A DNA stretch of 32,652 nt from Candidatus Campbellbacteria bacterium (GCA_028817035.1 JAPPQH010000007.1:1-32652), one strand, 5' to 3'. Numbered from the stretch's first letter, positions 1 to 9,253 are shown. A program made the numbers and translations. Notes: generated from the sequence alone by a model not told the origin.

Positions 1-60
1 AATAGAAGCGAGTGAAACGAGCGAGCCCGTTAGGGCTATAGGTTCGGTGCTTTTTCTTAG
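1..60. repeat. GAGCGAG-type simple intergenic repeat
   Basis: This GC-richer stretch is built from AGCGAGTGAAACGAGCGAG-like words. It opens with AATAGAAGCGA, which recurs at 8968-8978. The same style of sequence recurs at 8935-9100 and, inverted, at 32524-32600. It has no coding potential that I can support. The function is unknown; it may be a dispersed intergenic repeat. Confidence 0.55.
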
Positions 61-85
61 CGAATGAAATGAGCTTAGAAAACAG

Positions 86-108
86 TTTCATCTGCCTTGC
101 AGATGAAA
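86..108. repeat. perfect 10-bp stem-loop upstream of first secreted protein
   Basis: TTTCATCTGC and GCAGATGAAA form a perfect 10-bp stem around a 3-base CTT loop. A run of A follows on the + strand and no T-tract follows on either side, so it is a weak terminator at best. The rest of 109-198 is AT-rich and presumably holds the promoter of the gene starting at 199. Confidence 0.5.
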
Positions 109-198
109 AATCCCACTCACCCCACCCCCGCTTGATTTATATAACAAGGTGCTGTAATGTAAATAATATATAAATTGTTTAAAATCAAAAAATATATT

Positions 199-2739
199 AT
201 GTCCCTCACAAAAAACCAAAAAGAAGAAACAAACAAGTTTCAAGGAATGAAAGCATTGCTAACACTCGCCATACTTGCAACCATTTTCACTATACACATA
301 GGCTTTTCTTATGCAGATGCTCAAAGTGCTAGAGAATTTGTCCTTGATTTGTCCAATACAAACGGTATTCAATTTTTTGAAGAATCGGGGACTCCAAATG
401 ATGGTGTTGTGACACCAGAATACTTAAAGAACACTGGCATAAGGGTCAGTCTATGTAGCAGATTTTCTGAAGATCCAGAAAAAAGATTGGGCTATTTTAT
501 AGGACTTGATCCACACGGAGGTAGATATTATGTTTCACAAAATCATAGAGACACAAGCAGAACAGACTGTCCAAGTGGCTATACTGCGTATTCTTTCACC
601 CAAAGAATTTCAAATGTAACAGAAGGACCTAATAAAATGTATGTAGCCCAATTTTCCCTTGCAAGCGGTTCGAGATTTCCTCAAAGAATGTTGACACCTG
701 AATATAGTCTTACTATTGCCCAAGAGACAGAACAAACACCCGCACCAACCATCACGGCGATTGCTGTTAGTGAAACTAGATTCTCCTGTGTCACTGGTAA
801 TTTCTTTTATTACACTCCTTGGAGCGATGATTGTCCAAGAATTACAGATGGAGGATCAACTTCTAATAGTGAGATAGTGTTTATCTTAGGTTGTCGTCCA
901 AGCAGAGCAACAGGTGGTCTAGATGTATATGTTAATGGGACAAAGGTTCGTACTGGTGGTCTTAGAAATGTGTCAAACAAAAACTCAAGAGCAAATGAAT
1001 ATGCTTGTCCTACGGCAACCAGTGTCAGTGGTTCTGCAGTAGATTATCACATAACTACTTTGGAGAAGATATATTCACCTGGAGAATACAAAATAGAGGT
1101 AGCAGAACCAGGTAGCAGTCAAAAATCAAACGCAGTGACAATCACCATAGACAAAACAACACCAACAATCACAGGAACAGTTCCAACAATTGAAGGTAAT
1201 CTACTACCTGTTCCCATTACAGTCACAGACAATGTTGGTGTTAGAACAACTGCATCATGGTTTCTACACACACGCAGCACTTGTCCAACCACGGAATCGT
1301 CATACACCAACACATTCACATTAGGTGGCACCGTAAAAAACAGGACAGGAACAATAAGAGTAATAAAACAAAAATCTGCAACACATCTTTGTGTTCGTGC
1401 TGAGGACACTGCAGGAAATACCTCACATAGATACATAGGTCATATCCCTAAGGGGTTTAACGCAACAACAACACCAATCACTGGGCTTGATCGTCCCCAA
1501 GGCATTGCGATAAGTGGTAACCACGCCTATGTGTTTAATCGGAATAACACTCTTTCTATAATCAATATATCAAACGCAACAAGTCCTACAGTGGTGAGTA
1601 GCCCATCAATAACAGGGCTTAACCGTCCTTATGGAATTGCCATAAAAGGAAACTATGCTTATGTTGTAAATCGTAAGGGCAACACACTCTCCATACTTAA
1701 TTTATCAAACGCAACAAGTCCTACGGTAGTGGGCAATCCAATATCAATCACCGGGTTTAGTAATCCCCAAGGTATCGCCATAAAAGGAAACTATGCTTAT
1801 GTTGTAAATCGTAGTGGCAACACTCTTTCTATAATCAACATATCAAACGCAACAAGTCCTACAGCGGTGAGTAGCCCATCAATCACAGGGTTTAATAGTC
1901 CTTATGGAATCGCCATAAAAGGAAACTATGCTTATGTGACAAACATAAACAACACACTCTCCATACTTAATTTATCAAATGCAATAAGTCCTACAGTAGT
2001 TGGCAACCCAATATCAATCACTGGATTTGAGCGCCCTCAAGGTATTGCGATAGCAGGTGACTATGCTTATGTTGTAAATCGTAGTGGAAACACACTCTCT
2101 ATACTTAATTTATCAAACGCAACAAGTCCTACGGTAGTGGGCAATCCAATATCAATCACCGGGTTTAGTAATCCCCAAGGTATCGCCATAAAAGGAGGTT
2201 ACGCCTATGTGACAAACACAACCAACACAATTTCTATCATTAATGTATCCACAAACACAACGCCGCCAGACACCACGCCAACCATCACAGCGATTGGCGT
2301 GTGTCCTGGCGAGACGGGATCGGTGGCACCTTGGTCTTCTGATTGTCCGAGATACACAGATGGACAGCAAGCAAATAAATTGTCGTCAATAAATGGACGA
2401 CGGATTAATTACAATAGAATTGTATATATCTTCGGATGTCGTCCAAATGGATCGGAAACTACAACAGGCAATCTTGATATATACATAAATGATGTAAAGG
2501 TTAGAACAGAGGGAGATAGGACTGATATAACAAACATAAACCCAACAGCAACAACTGAAAAAGCTTGTGATGGTGTGGGTAGCGTCACGGGTAGAGGTAA
2601 TGGATACCACATAACATATCCGAGTGACTGGAATACAGAAAAAACCCCAGGAACATACAAGATACAAGTAGCAGAACCAGGTAGCAGTCAAAAATCAAAC
2701 GCAGTGACAATCACTATTATAAATAGAACATTGCCCTAG
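199..2739 (+). CDS. secreted multidomain protein with six propeller repeats
   Basis: I cannot name a family for this predicted secreted or cell-surface protein of 846 residues. The start is ATG 199, because the paralogue at 3124 begins with the equivalent MSYLKN. An in-frame TTG at 175 is less likely, and ATG 247 would give a minimal signal peptide. A hydrophobic segment ending at SYADAQSA is a Sec signal with AxA-like cleavage. Modules in order: an N-terminal domain (about 36-176) shared with the paralogue; a cysteine-bearing Ig-like domain (about 184-319); an Ig-like segment (about 321-416); six roughly 45-residue repeats with the GIAIKGNYAYVVN core (about 427-684), resembling LVIVD or YVTN-type beta-propeller blades; and a second copy of the cysteine domain (about 693-844). 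The two cysteine domains end in the same AEPGSSQKSNAVTIT string. No anchor or sortase motif is visible. A role in adhesion or surface display is inference. Confidence 0.85.
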   Translation: MSLTKNQKEETNKFQGMKALLTLAILATIFTIHIGFSYADAQSAREFVLDLSNTNGIQFFEESGTPNDGVVTPEYLKNTGIRVSLCSRFSEDPEKRLGYFIGLDPHGGRYYVSQNHRDTSRTDCPSGYTAYSFTQRISNVTEGPNKMYVAQFSLASGSRFPQRMLTPEYSLTIAQETEQTPAPTITAIAVSETRFSCVTGNFFYYTPWSDDCPRITDGGSTSNSEIVFILGCRPSRATGGLDVYVNGTKVRTGGLRNVSNKNSRANEYACPTATSVSGSAVDYHITTLEKIYSPGEYKIEVAEPGSSQKSNAVTITIDKTTPTITGTVPTIEGNLLPVPITVTDNVGVRTTASWFLHTRSTCPTTESSYTNTFTLGGTVKNRTGTIRVIKQKSATHLCVRAEDTAGNTSHRYIGHIPKGFNATTTPITGLDRPQGIAISGNHAYVFNRNNTLSIINISNATSPTVVSSPSITGLNRPYGIAIKGNYAYVVNRKGNTLSILNLSNATSPTVVGNPISITGFSNPQGIAIKGNYAYVVNRSGNTLSIINISNATSPTAVSSPSITGFNSPYGIAIKGNYAYVTNINNTLSILNLSNAISPTVVGNPISITGFERPQGIAIAGDYAYVVNRSGNTLSILNLSNATSPTVVGNPISITGFSNPQGIAIKGGYAYVTNTTNTISIINVSTNTTPPDTTPTITAIGVCPGETGSVAPWSSDCPRYTDGQQANKLSSINGRRINYNRIVYIFGCRPNGSETTTGNLDIYINDVKVRTEGDRTDITNINPTATTEKACDGVGSVTGRGNGYHITYPSDWNTEKTPGTYKIQVAEPGSSQKSNAVTITIINRTLP
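1477..2250 (+). repeat. six tandem in-frame repeats, about 135 bp each
   Basis: Six blade-like repeats encode [PQ/PY]GIAIxGxYAYVxN...NTLSI(I/L)N(I/L)S. Two variants alternate: IINIS ending in SSPSITG, and ILNLS ending in GNPISITG. A stretch at 1733-1789 recurs exactly at about 2141-2197, three repeat units downstream. That indicates recent internal duplication or conversion. Confidence 0.85.
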
Positions 2740-3123
2740 AGTTGCCCAACCAATAATTAAGGCATTAATATAGAGCCAACCACACCAAAAACCCACACAA
2801 ACCCCCTAAAAAGTTTTCCACACAAAATATGCAAGGATAGGGGGGGGGGGGCAAGCCATTTGAGATAATATACAACATAGGTACTAACCGAAGAAGGTGT
2901 TTTGTATTAAACGCAGTCTTGAAAAATAAAATCCAAGAGCACTAATTAATTGGATTGATAAAAGCACTAATTATTACACAACTAACAAGCGAAAGCTTTT
3001 ATCTTGTCATTAATTAACAAAAAATTACAAAGAATCCTAAAAATTAAGGGGTGTATACATTTTGTATGCAAATTACTCAACTAACTAATTAATTAACAAA
3101 GCTCTTAAAACAAACAAATTATT
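2740..3123. other. intergenic region between the two surface-protein paralogues
   Basis: No gene is supported here. The region holds a 12-base G run (2840-2851), an 11-bp direct repeat AGCACTAATTA (2938-2948 and 2963-2973), and a 9-bp inverted repeat GATAAAAGC/GCTTTTATC (2957-2965 and 2995-3003). It also has a possible weak promoter, TTGTCA (3004-3009) with 16-bp spacing to TACAAA (3026-3031). No clear terminator for the upstream gene is visible. Confidence 0.6.
2840..2851 (+). repeat. 12-base poly-G tract
   Basis: Twelve consecutive G residues lie in an otherwise AT-rich spacer, about 270 bp upstream of the second surface-protein start. Homopolymeric G tracts near surface-protein genes are classic slipped-strand sites in other bacteria. 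Phase variation here is only a hypothesis, and the exact length may also be affected by sequencing error. Confidence 0.8.
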
Positions 3124-6100
3124 ATGTCTTACTTAAAAAACACGGAAGAAACAAACAATTTTCACGGAATGAAAGCAAAAATAGCATTTACTATACTTGC
3201 AGCCATTTTCACTATACACATAGGCTTTTCTTATGCACATGCTCAAAGTGCTAGAGAATTTGTCCTTGATTTGTCCAATACAAACGGTATTCAATTTTTT
3301 GAAGAATCGGGGACTCCAAATGATGGTGTTGTGACACCAGAATACTTAAAGAACACTGGCATAAGGGTCAGTCTATGTAGCAGATTTTCTGAAGATCCAG
3401 AAAAAAGATTGGGCTATTTTATAGGACTTGATCCACACGGAGGTAGATATTATGTTTCACAAAATCATAGAGACACAAGCAGAACAGACTGTCCAAGTGG
3501 CTATACCGCTTATTCTTTCAACCAAAGAATTCCAAGTGCAACAGAAGGACCTAATAGAATGTATGTAGCCCAATTTTCCCTTGCAAGCGGTTCGGGATTT
3601 CCTCAAAGAAGGCTGACACCTGACTATAGATTTACCATTGCCCAAGAGACAGAACAAACACCCCCAACACAACAACAAGAGCAACCAGCACAACAACCAG
3701 CACAGCAACCAGCACAACAGCCAGCGCAACAACCAGCACAGCAACCAGCACAGCAACCAGCACAACAGCCAGCGCAACAACCAGCACAGCAGCAACAATC
3801 AAACACACCAACCATCACATCAGTCGCCTTCGGTAGCGATTCTTCTACTTGTCATGAAGGCAACAGAGGTTCCTATGCTTGGGCTAGGAACAATTGTTCA
3901 AGACTCACAGACGGACAATCAACTACTAACAATAGGATTGCATATATCTTAGGATGTCGTCCTACTGGAACATCGGGCAACCTTGATGTATACATAAATG
4001 ATGTAAAGGTCACTACAGGAATTGAAGTAAACTATCATCCCAACAAAAACCCAACAAAAAATGAATATGCTTGTCCTTCGGCAGGCAGTGTTGAAGGTGC
4101 AGGAAAGGGATATTATGTAATCGTTGTGGTTGGTCCTGGCACAAGACAGTTTTTCCCAACACCATTACAAGGACAAAACAGAATACAAGTAGCAGAACCA
4201 GGTAGCAATCAGAAATCAAACACCATCACGGTGAATATTGGTCAGACATCATCACTGCAATCAGCACAGCAACCAGCACAACAGCCAGGAAACACAGATA
4301 ATGCGCCAGTAACAGAACAAAGACAAACTCAGACACAGACACAGACAGCAACTCAAACCCCACAAGGGAACAGAGAACCAGCAGACATAACAGATACATC
4401 ACACACAACAGGCATCAGATTTTCTGAAAAATCTGGAGTTCACAATGACGGACTTCTTGATTCCGTGAAATATGCAAGAACAGTGGGAATAGAGGTGAGT
4501 TTATGTAGCAACTTCATCTCTTCATCGGAGAACGAACAATTAGGATACAACATCACAGTAAATAGTAATGGAAGCAACTACACAATATCACCAGGAACAA
4601 GATATAGAGACACAAGCAGAACAGACTGCCCAAGTGGATACACAGCTTATGTATTCCCACATCGCACTTATGTAGCAAGAGAAAACACAGACAACATTTT
4701 GACAGTCAGTCACTACCAGCGACTACCAGGTGAAAGATCTCGTTACAAATACAATTATCAAGGCTTAGGTTCAAATACACAATACACATTTAGAATTGGT
4801 CAGCCAGTTGCCACACCCACATCACAAACACACACCCTCACGGTAAATCTTCCAAGAGCATCTTTTGAAGAAAATGAAGGGGTTGTTTATGTGGTAGTTA
4901 ATGAAAAAGGTAGCACAGTTGCAACTGGGTCTATAAATTCTATACATTGTGGTAATAGCAGACGATGTTCTGTGGAACTTCCATCAGATAGCTTTGAAAT
5001 GCTTTATGCATACACTTATGACACCAGTTTTTTGAGCGATTTTTATGCTCAAGGTGGTAGGTCTTACGAGCCATTATATAAGGAATGGTATAGAAATTTT
5101 GCATTAGAGAATGGTTATTACCCAATACCCTTACTCTCTTATAGCACTTCTGGATTACATCCAAGTGAAAAAATTCTTAGCACTGGATTTGATGATACTG
5201 GGGTTCATGTTATCAACATAAACAGTATAGAAAAGCACACAAAAGATAGTTTATCCATATATTTGGATCGTGTCTTTGGAAACCCCAGAGAAGGCCTTGT
5301 TGGTGTTTCTATTCATCCAAGTGATGTGTATAAAGATGGATTTATAGGAACAGAAGTCCTTGATATAACCTGTAGAAGAGAGAATGGTAGAGAATATCCG
5401 ACTTATTGTAGAACAGAAGTTCCTATAGGACATGAGGCATTTATTGCTTATGTTAAGAATAAAAATGTAGCACAAGCATATCTCAAGATACACAAAAGAT
5501 TGGATGCAAACTTTTTTGAGCAAAACATACAGGGAAATGAATTACCCGTGTCAATAATCCAAAAATGTAATCTTAATAGACCATATTCAGTAAGCACAGG
5601 TGGATATAGGACAGAAGTGTGTTCTATTGATGAAAATGAATTTGTTCGTGGTGAAGCATCTATAACTATAGACGGCGTTCAAGGAAACTACCTAACCTCA
5701 ACCCCAGATGTAGAAAGAGGATTATTAGATGTTTACTTGAAACCTATTCTTGGTGAGATTGTATCGATAGACAAATCTTCTTATTTAGGTGAAATTGAAC
5801 TTGAGGCAGATAATCAAGATCTTGAAATTGATTCAATTCACCTTGAGATTACCTCACCTTCAACAAATGCAGATGCATCAATCAGAAGCATTAGCCTTTA
5901 TGATAACCCTTTTGATGAATTACCAGTTGCGTTTGGGTTAGTAACATCACAAACAGTAGAACTTGATTTAAGAGGCTTTGAAGTTTCTGCTGGTGAAAGA
6001 AAAACATTAGCAGTTTGGGCAAAACTGGAAGGAATTGATAGGAGTTCCACTGGAACTCCAGGGGGTTTGGTTGAAGTTAGAATTAGCGATGAACCCAACA

Positions 6101-8871
6101 ATGGTGTTAAGGGTTTTGAAGTGTCGGATGCTTATGGAGCCCTTGGAGCAGATAATATTTATGGAGTGGTTGAGGGTGATTTGGTGGGAAGTGTCTACAC
6201 ACACGCATCATACCCAAGATTCGAGCAAATAAGTGTGGGCAGCACACTTGATGGCGGAAGAGATGATGTTTATGGATTAAGGGCGTATGCAGTATATGGT
6301 CCGACATCATATGGTCCGACATCACTTAACAAATTATCATTCAACATCTCTGGAAGAGGGGGTGGAAATCTTAGGCTTGGCGAAGCGAAGCTGTATGCTT
6401 ATGAGTCAAAAGGAACATCAGAACCTGTAAACACAATAAATGATGATGGTCTTCTTAATGCGATAGGAGTTCCTGCAACTTCAAATACCCAAATTACATT
6501 TGACGAACCATTGGTAATTGATGGTGCTGTCTACTTTGTTCTCCGACTGGAGGGCATAAGTGGCTTAGAAGAAGATAGCAGTGTAACAACCTACTTGTTG
6601 GGAGACGATGGTGAACCATCAGATACAGCACGCACAGCAAGTTCTGTAGGAGACAATAACATTGTCTGGTCTCCACATTCAAGGGGATTATCTTATGTCG
6701 CAACGACAGAAGAAGATTGGTTTAATGGCGCAGGCGTAGTCCCTGATAATTTTGGCTCCTCTCCTCGTTCTCAGACGGTGATAACTACTTCTAGTGACCG
6801 CAATCTTCAAGTCAGTTTTGCAGCACTTGCAGATAGAGATATAATTCTTGGTACTGATGATACTAGTGATGTTGAGGTAGCGAGAATTCTTTTTGACGCA
6901 TCAAACTCTATTAATGATATCTTAGTAAAAGACATTGATATCCAGTTCAAGAGAATAAGTTCAGGTGGAGACCTCTATGCCTTTTTTGGATGTTATCTTG
7001 TGCATGAAGGAGATGGAATAAGCAGAAATATACAAGAATTTGTAGGAGTTACTGACACAGTTCAGTTTAGTTTCTTAAATCACGGTTTGAGGATTCAAGC
7101 GGGCAATGACGAGGTCGTTTCTCTCATTTGTGATGTTGACAACGGCTATGATGATGCGGCAGGTACATACCGTATTGATCAAAGCGGTAGCAGTGGAGGT
7201 GTAACTTATGAGAAAATAGGGACGAACGGAAAAATAAAGGCTATTCCTTTCAGAAGTGGAGTAGGCCCTGTCTTGACCGTTATTGATGATGATGAACCAG
7301 AACCTTCACAACTTACAGCCTTTCGGTCTTACGGTATCGCAATAAGAGGTGACTATGCCTATGTTACAAACTATAACGATAATACACTCTCTATAATTGA
7401 CATATCAGACAATGATATATCAGGAGGGGATGTGACGATAAGTCCACGATCATTCCCTGGGTTTGATGGTATATTTGATGGACCTGTTGGTATCGCAATA
7501 GAAGGTGATTATGCTTATATTACGAATTATAATGAAAACGATGGCGCACTCACCATTATTGACATATCAGACAATAATATAGAAAAAGGAGATGTGAGTA
7601 TAATAAGTAATGCCGATGGGTTTGATGGTGTTTTCTATCAAGCTACTGGTATCGCAATAAAAGGCAACTATGCTTATGTTGTAAATCATGGTGGTAGCAC
7701 GCTTGCCATTGTTGATGTGTCAGACTCTCATATAGCAAAGGGGGATTTGACAAGTCTACAATCATTCCCTGGGTTTGATGGTATATTTGATGACCCATTT
7801 GCTATTGCAATAGACGGTGATTATGCTTATATTACAAACTATGACAATGGCGCACTCACCATTATTGACATATCAGACAATGATATAGAAAAAGGAGATG
7901 TGACGACAGTTCCACAAGAAATTACTGGCTTTCGCGGACCTGCCGGTATCGCAATAAGGGGTGACTATGCTTATGTTACAGATCTTGACATCAACACACT
8001 CTTCATTATTGACATATCAGACAATGATATATCAAGAGAAGATGTGACGATAAGTCCACGATCATTCCCTGGGTTTGATGATATATACAACGGACCTACC
8101 GGTATCGCAATAAGAGGTGACTATGCCTATGTTACAAACTATAACGATAATACACTCTCTATAATTGACATATCAGACAATGAGATAACAAAAGGGGATG
8201 TGAGATCAGTTCTTATTGTACCTTATTTTGGTGATAGGGGCTCCGCAGGTTCTCTTGCGACCGTTCCAGATTCTGAACCTATTCAGACTGTCGCAGTTGG
8301 CGATGGGTCAGTGTTAAGAGCCGTAGTACGAGATGAAGACCTTGATGATGATTCAGCAGTTCAGCAGAGCGAATCGTTTTCTGTCGCAGAGGCTTCTTAT
8401 GTATCACCAGCTCAAAGAAGGTCGGCACAGCAGTATGAGAGGGGATTGTTTGGTGGCAAGGTTCCAGTAGCGAGAGCATCAGCAGATGTTCAGGAGTCCT
8501 TGAGCCTTCCTAAAGCCGCAACCGACACTCCTACAATAAACAATGTTTGTATCGGAAGGAGTTTTGAGGGTTGTGTGAGTTACAGAGGAAGTGGTGTTGT
8601 CGTTCAGTCAAAACACATTGCAAAAATATCAGGATGTGCTTCAGAGGGCGACAAGATAACCATATACAACAACGGTGAGGTTGTTGCATCAGGAGATGCA
8701 AAGAAAACCAAAAATCCGATTGTCTGTGATGATCCTACAAGAAGCTCACACTACACACTGACACTTTGGAAAGACGCACAAGAACCAGGCGTGTACTCCT
8801 TCACAGCACAAGCAAAACAAAACGGAGTAAAATCAGAAAAGACAGAAGAATTTATCGTAAATGTCCAATAA
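3124..8871 (+). CDS. giant secreted multidomain repeat protein (paralogue)
   Basis: This is a predicted secreted protein of 1915 residues; I do not recognise the family. The N-terminus has a hydrophobic Sec signal ending SYAHAQSA. The first domain (about 38-175) is nearly identical to the upstream protein. Then come a PAQQ linker (188-223), a cysteine-bearing Ig-like domain (about 228-369), a second Q/P/T-rich linker (about 380-415) and a diverged second copy of the N-terminal domain (about 420-556). A long beta-rich middle with cysteines follows, then six GIAIxGDYAYVTN propeller-type repeats (about 1396-1700) spaced by Asp-rich SDNDI segments. The C-terminal domain (about 1803-1915) has four or more cysteines and resembles the other cysteine modules. 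No transmembrane or sortase anchor is visible. A strong terminator follows the stop. A role as adhesin or surface stalk is inference from architecture. Confidence 0.87.
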   Translation: MSYLKNTEETNNFHGMKAKIAFTILAAIFTIHIGFSYAHAQSAREFVLDLSNTNGIQFFEESGTPNDGVVTPEYLKNTGIRVSLCSRFSEDPEKRLGYFIGLDPHGGRYYVSQNHRDTSRTDCPSGYTAYSFNQRIPSATEGPNRMYVAQFSLASGSGFPQRRLTPDYRFTIAQETEQTPPTQQQEQPAQQPAQQPAQQPAQQPAQQPAQQPAQQPAQQPAQQQQSNTPTITSVAFGSDSSTCHEGNRGSYAWARNNCSRLTDGQSTTNNRIAYILGCRPTGTSGNLDVYINDVKVTTGIEVNYHPNKNPTKNEYACPSAGSVEGAGKGYYVIVVVGPGTRQFFPTPLQGQNRIQVAEPGSNQKSNTITVNIGQTSSLQSAQQPAQQPGNTDNAPVTEQRQTQTQTQTATQTPQGNREPADITDTSHTTGIRFSEKSGVHNDGLLDSVKYARTVGIEVSLCSNFISSSENEQLGYNITVNSNGSNYTISPGTRYRDTSRTDCPSGYTAYVFPHRTYVARENTDNILTVSHYQRLPGERSRYKYNYQGLGSNTQYTFRIGQPVATPTSQTHTLTVNLPRASFEENEGVVYVVVNEKGSTVATGSINSIHCGNSRRCSVELPSDSFEMLYAYTYDTSFLSDFYAQGGRSYEPLYKEWYRNFALENGYYPIPLLSYSTSGLHPSEKILSTGFDDTGVHVININSIEKHTKDSLSIYLDRVFGNPREGLVGVSIHPSDVYKDGFIGTEVLDITCRRENGREYPTYCRTEVPIGHEAFIAYVKNKNVAQAYLKIHKRLDANFFEQNIQGNELPVSIIQKCNLNRPYSVSTGGYRTEVCSIDENEFVRGEASITIDGVQGNYLTSTPDVERGLLDVYLKPILGEIVSIDKSSYLGEIELEADNQDLEIDSIHLEITSPSTNADASIRSISLYDNPFDELPVAFGLVTSQTVELDLRGFEVSAGERKTLAVWAKLEGIDRSSTGTPGGLVEVRISDEPNNGVKGFEVSDAYGALGADNIYGVVEGDLVGSVYTHASYPRFEQISVGSTLDGGRDDVYGLRAYAVYGPTSYGPTSLNKLSFNISGRGGGNLRLGEAKLYAYESKGTSEPVNTINDDGLLNAIGVPATSNTQITFDEPLVIDGAVYFVLRLEGISGLEEDSSVTTYLLGDDGEPSDTARTASSVGDNNIVWSPHSRGLSYVATTEEDWFNGAGVVPDNFGSSPRSQTVITTSSDRNLQVSFAALADRDIILGTDDTSDVEVARILFDASNSINDILVKDIDIQFKRISSGGDLYAFFGCYLVHEGDGISRNIQEFVGVTDTVQFSFLNHGLRIQAGNDEVVSLICDVDNGYDDAAGTYRIDQSGSSGGVTYEKIGTNGKIKAIPFRSGVGPVLTVIDDDEPEPSQLTAFRSYGIAIRGDYAYVTNYNDNTLSIIDISDNDISGGDVTISPRSFPGFDGIFDGPVGIAIEGDYAYITNYNENDGALTIIDISDNNIEKGDVSIISNADGFDGVFYQATGIAIKGNYAYVVNHGGSTLAIVDVSDSHIAKGDLTSLQSFPGFDGIFDDPFAIAIDGDYAYITNYDNGALTIIDISDNDIEKGDVTTVPQEITGFRGPAGIAIRGDYAYVTDLDINTLFIIDISDNDISREDVTISPRSFPGFDDIYNGPTGIAIRGDYAYVTNYNDNTLSIIDISDNEITKGDVRSVLIVPYFGDRGSAGSLATVPDSEPIQTVAVGDGSVLRAVVRDEDLDDDSAVQQSESFSVAEASYVSPAQRRSAQQYERGLFGGKVPVARASADVQESLSLPKAATDTPTINNVCIGRSFEGCVSYRGSGVVVQSKHIAKISGCASEGDKITIYNNGEVVASGDAKKTKNPIVCDDPTRSSHYTLTLWKDAQEPGVYSFTAQAKQNGVKSEKTEEFIVNVQ
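3685..3792 (+). repeat. nine 12-bp repeats encoding PAQQ
   Basis: Nine in-frame copies of CCAGCRCARCAR encode (PAQQ)9. Synonymous variants show a 48-bp higher-order duplication: units 2-5 match units 6-9 apart from the last base. A short related PAQQ stretch lies near 4264-4287. Because the unit is a multiple of three, copy-number change would alter linker length without a frameshift. Confidence 0.9.
7320..8210 (+). repeat. six in-frame propeller-type repeats in the giant protein
   Basis: Six repeats carry a GIAIxGDYAYVTN core followed by an IIDISDN motif. The first and last are nearly identical at DNA level around 7338-7416 and 8107-8185. That indicates recent duplication or conversion between repeat units. 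Confidence 0.8.
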
Positions 8872-8886
8872 AAGTTTGTAAGGACA

Positions 8887-8923
8887 AAACACCCGCCACG
8901 GTAAAGCGTGGCGGGTGTTTATT
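8887..8923 (+). terminator. strong intrinsic terminator after the giant secreted protein
   Basis: A perfect 14-bp stem, AAACACCCGCCACG/CGTGGCGGGTGTTT, encloses a 6-base loop (GTAAAG) and runs into TTTATTT. It starts 15 bases after the stop codon of the upstream gene. Confidence 0.93.
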
Positions 8924-9145
8924 TGTGCGAGTTGCGTCAGCGAGTGGCAAAGCCACGAGCGTTAATAAATAGAAGCGAACAAAGTGAGCGAGTGCCGAAG
9001 GAGGGGGTCGGCGTAAAGTTTCTAGGCTCGCTATTACTCGCCAAGAACTTCCTGCCCGGGCTCACATCGTACTCGTTTCACTCGTACATCGCTCCGCCTT
9101 TCTCCCCCCAACGCAAAGCAAAGCCGTTTGCTTTGCTCCTCCGCC
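8924..9145. other. repeat-rich spacer between terminator and tRNA-Leu
   Basis: I see no credible gene here. The spacer holds GTGGC/GCCAC (8943-8955), AGCGAACAAAGTGAGCGAG-style sequence, a 19-bp copy of the tRNA-Leu 3' end (8992-9010), several CTCGTTTCACTCGTAC-like words, and a perfect 10-bp hairpin GCAAAGCAAA/TTTGCTTTGC at 9113-9136. The style matches the repeats at 1-60 and 32524-32600. Confidence 0.6.
8992..9010 (-). repeat. duplicated 3' end of tRNA-Leu (19 bp)
   Basis: GTGCCGAAGGAGGGGGTCG is identical to 9169-9187, which is the acceptor 3' strand, T-stem and start of the T-loop of the tRNA-Leu gene, in the same orientation 177 bp away. tRNA 3'-end duplications are typical footprints of site-specific integration. 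Here the enclosed segment is too short to be an element, so this would be a remnant or solo site. Confidence 0.6.
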
Positions 9146-9170
9146 ACAATTTAATTAAAAATTAAATTGT
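9146..9170. repeat. 10-bp AT-rich stem-loop abutting the tRNA 3' end
   Basis: ACAATTTAAT/ATTAAATTGT form a perfect 10-bp stem around TAAAA, ending at the discriminator base of the minus-strand tRNA-Leu. It could be a processing or weak termination structure for the tRNA transcript. It lacks the GC content of a standard intrinsic terminator. Confidence 0.55.
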
Positions 9171-9253
9171 GCCGAAGGAGGGGGTCGAACCCTCACTCCC
9201 TTGCGGGAATACGATTTTGAGTCGTACGCGTCTGCCAGTTCCGCCACTTCGGC
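9170..9253 (-). tRNA. tRNA-Leu (anticodon CAA)
   Basis: Read on the minus strand, the acceptor GCCGAAG pairs with CTTCGGC. The gene has a D-arm with AACTGGCAGA, an anticodon stem TACGA/TCGTA with loop CTCAAAA (anticodon CAA, reading UUG), a long class II variable arm (TTCCCGCAAGGGAGT), and a T-stem GAGGG/CCCTC enclosing TTCGACC. The discriminator is A. CCA is not encoded, since the next bases are CAATTT, so CCA must be added post-transcriptionally. A TATTAT/TATAGA-like -10 lies just upstream at about 9258-9268. Confidence 0.95.

Noticed and set aside
3457-3818. Minus-strand open frames rich in Cys, Trp and Leu opposite the PAQQ repeats
   Set aside because: They are the antisense of a 12-bp repeat, have no promoter or ribosome-binding signal, and mirror a well-supported gene.
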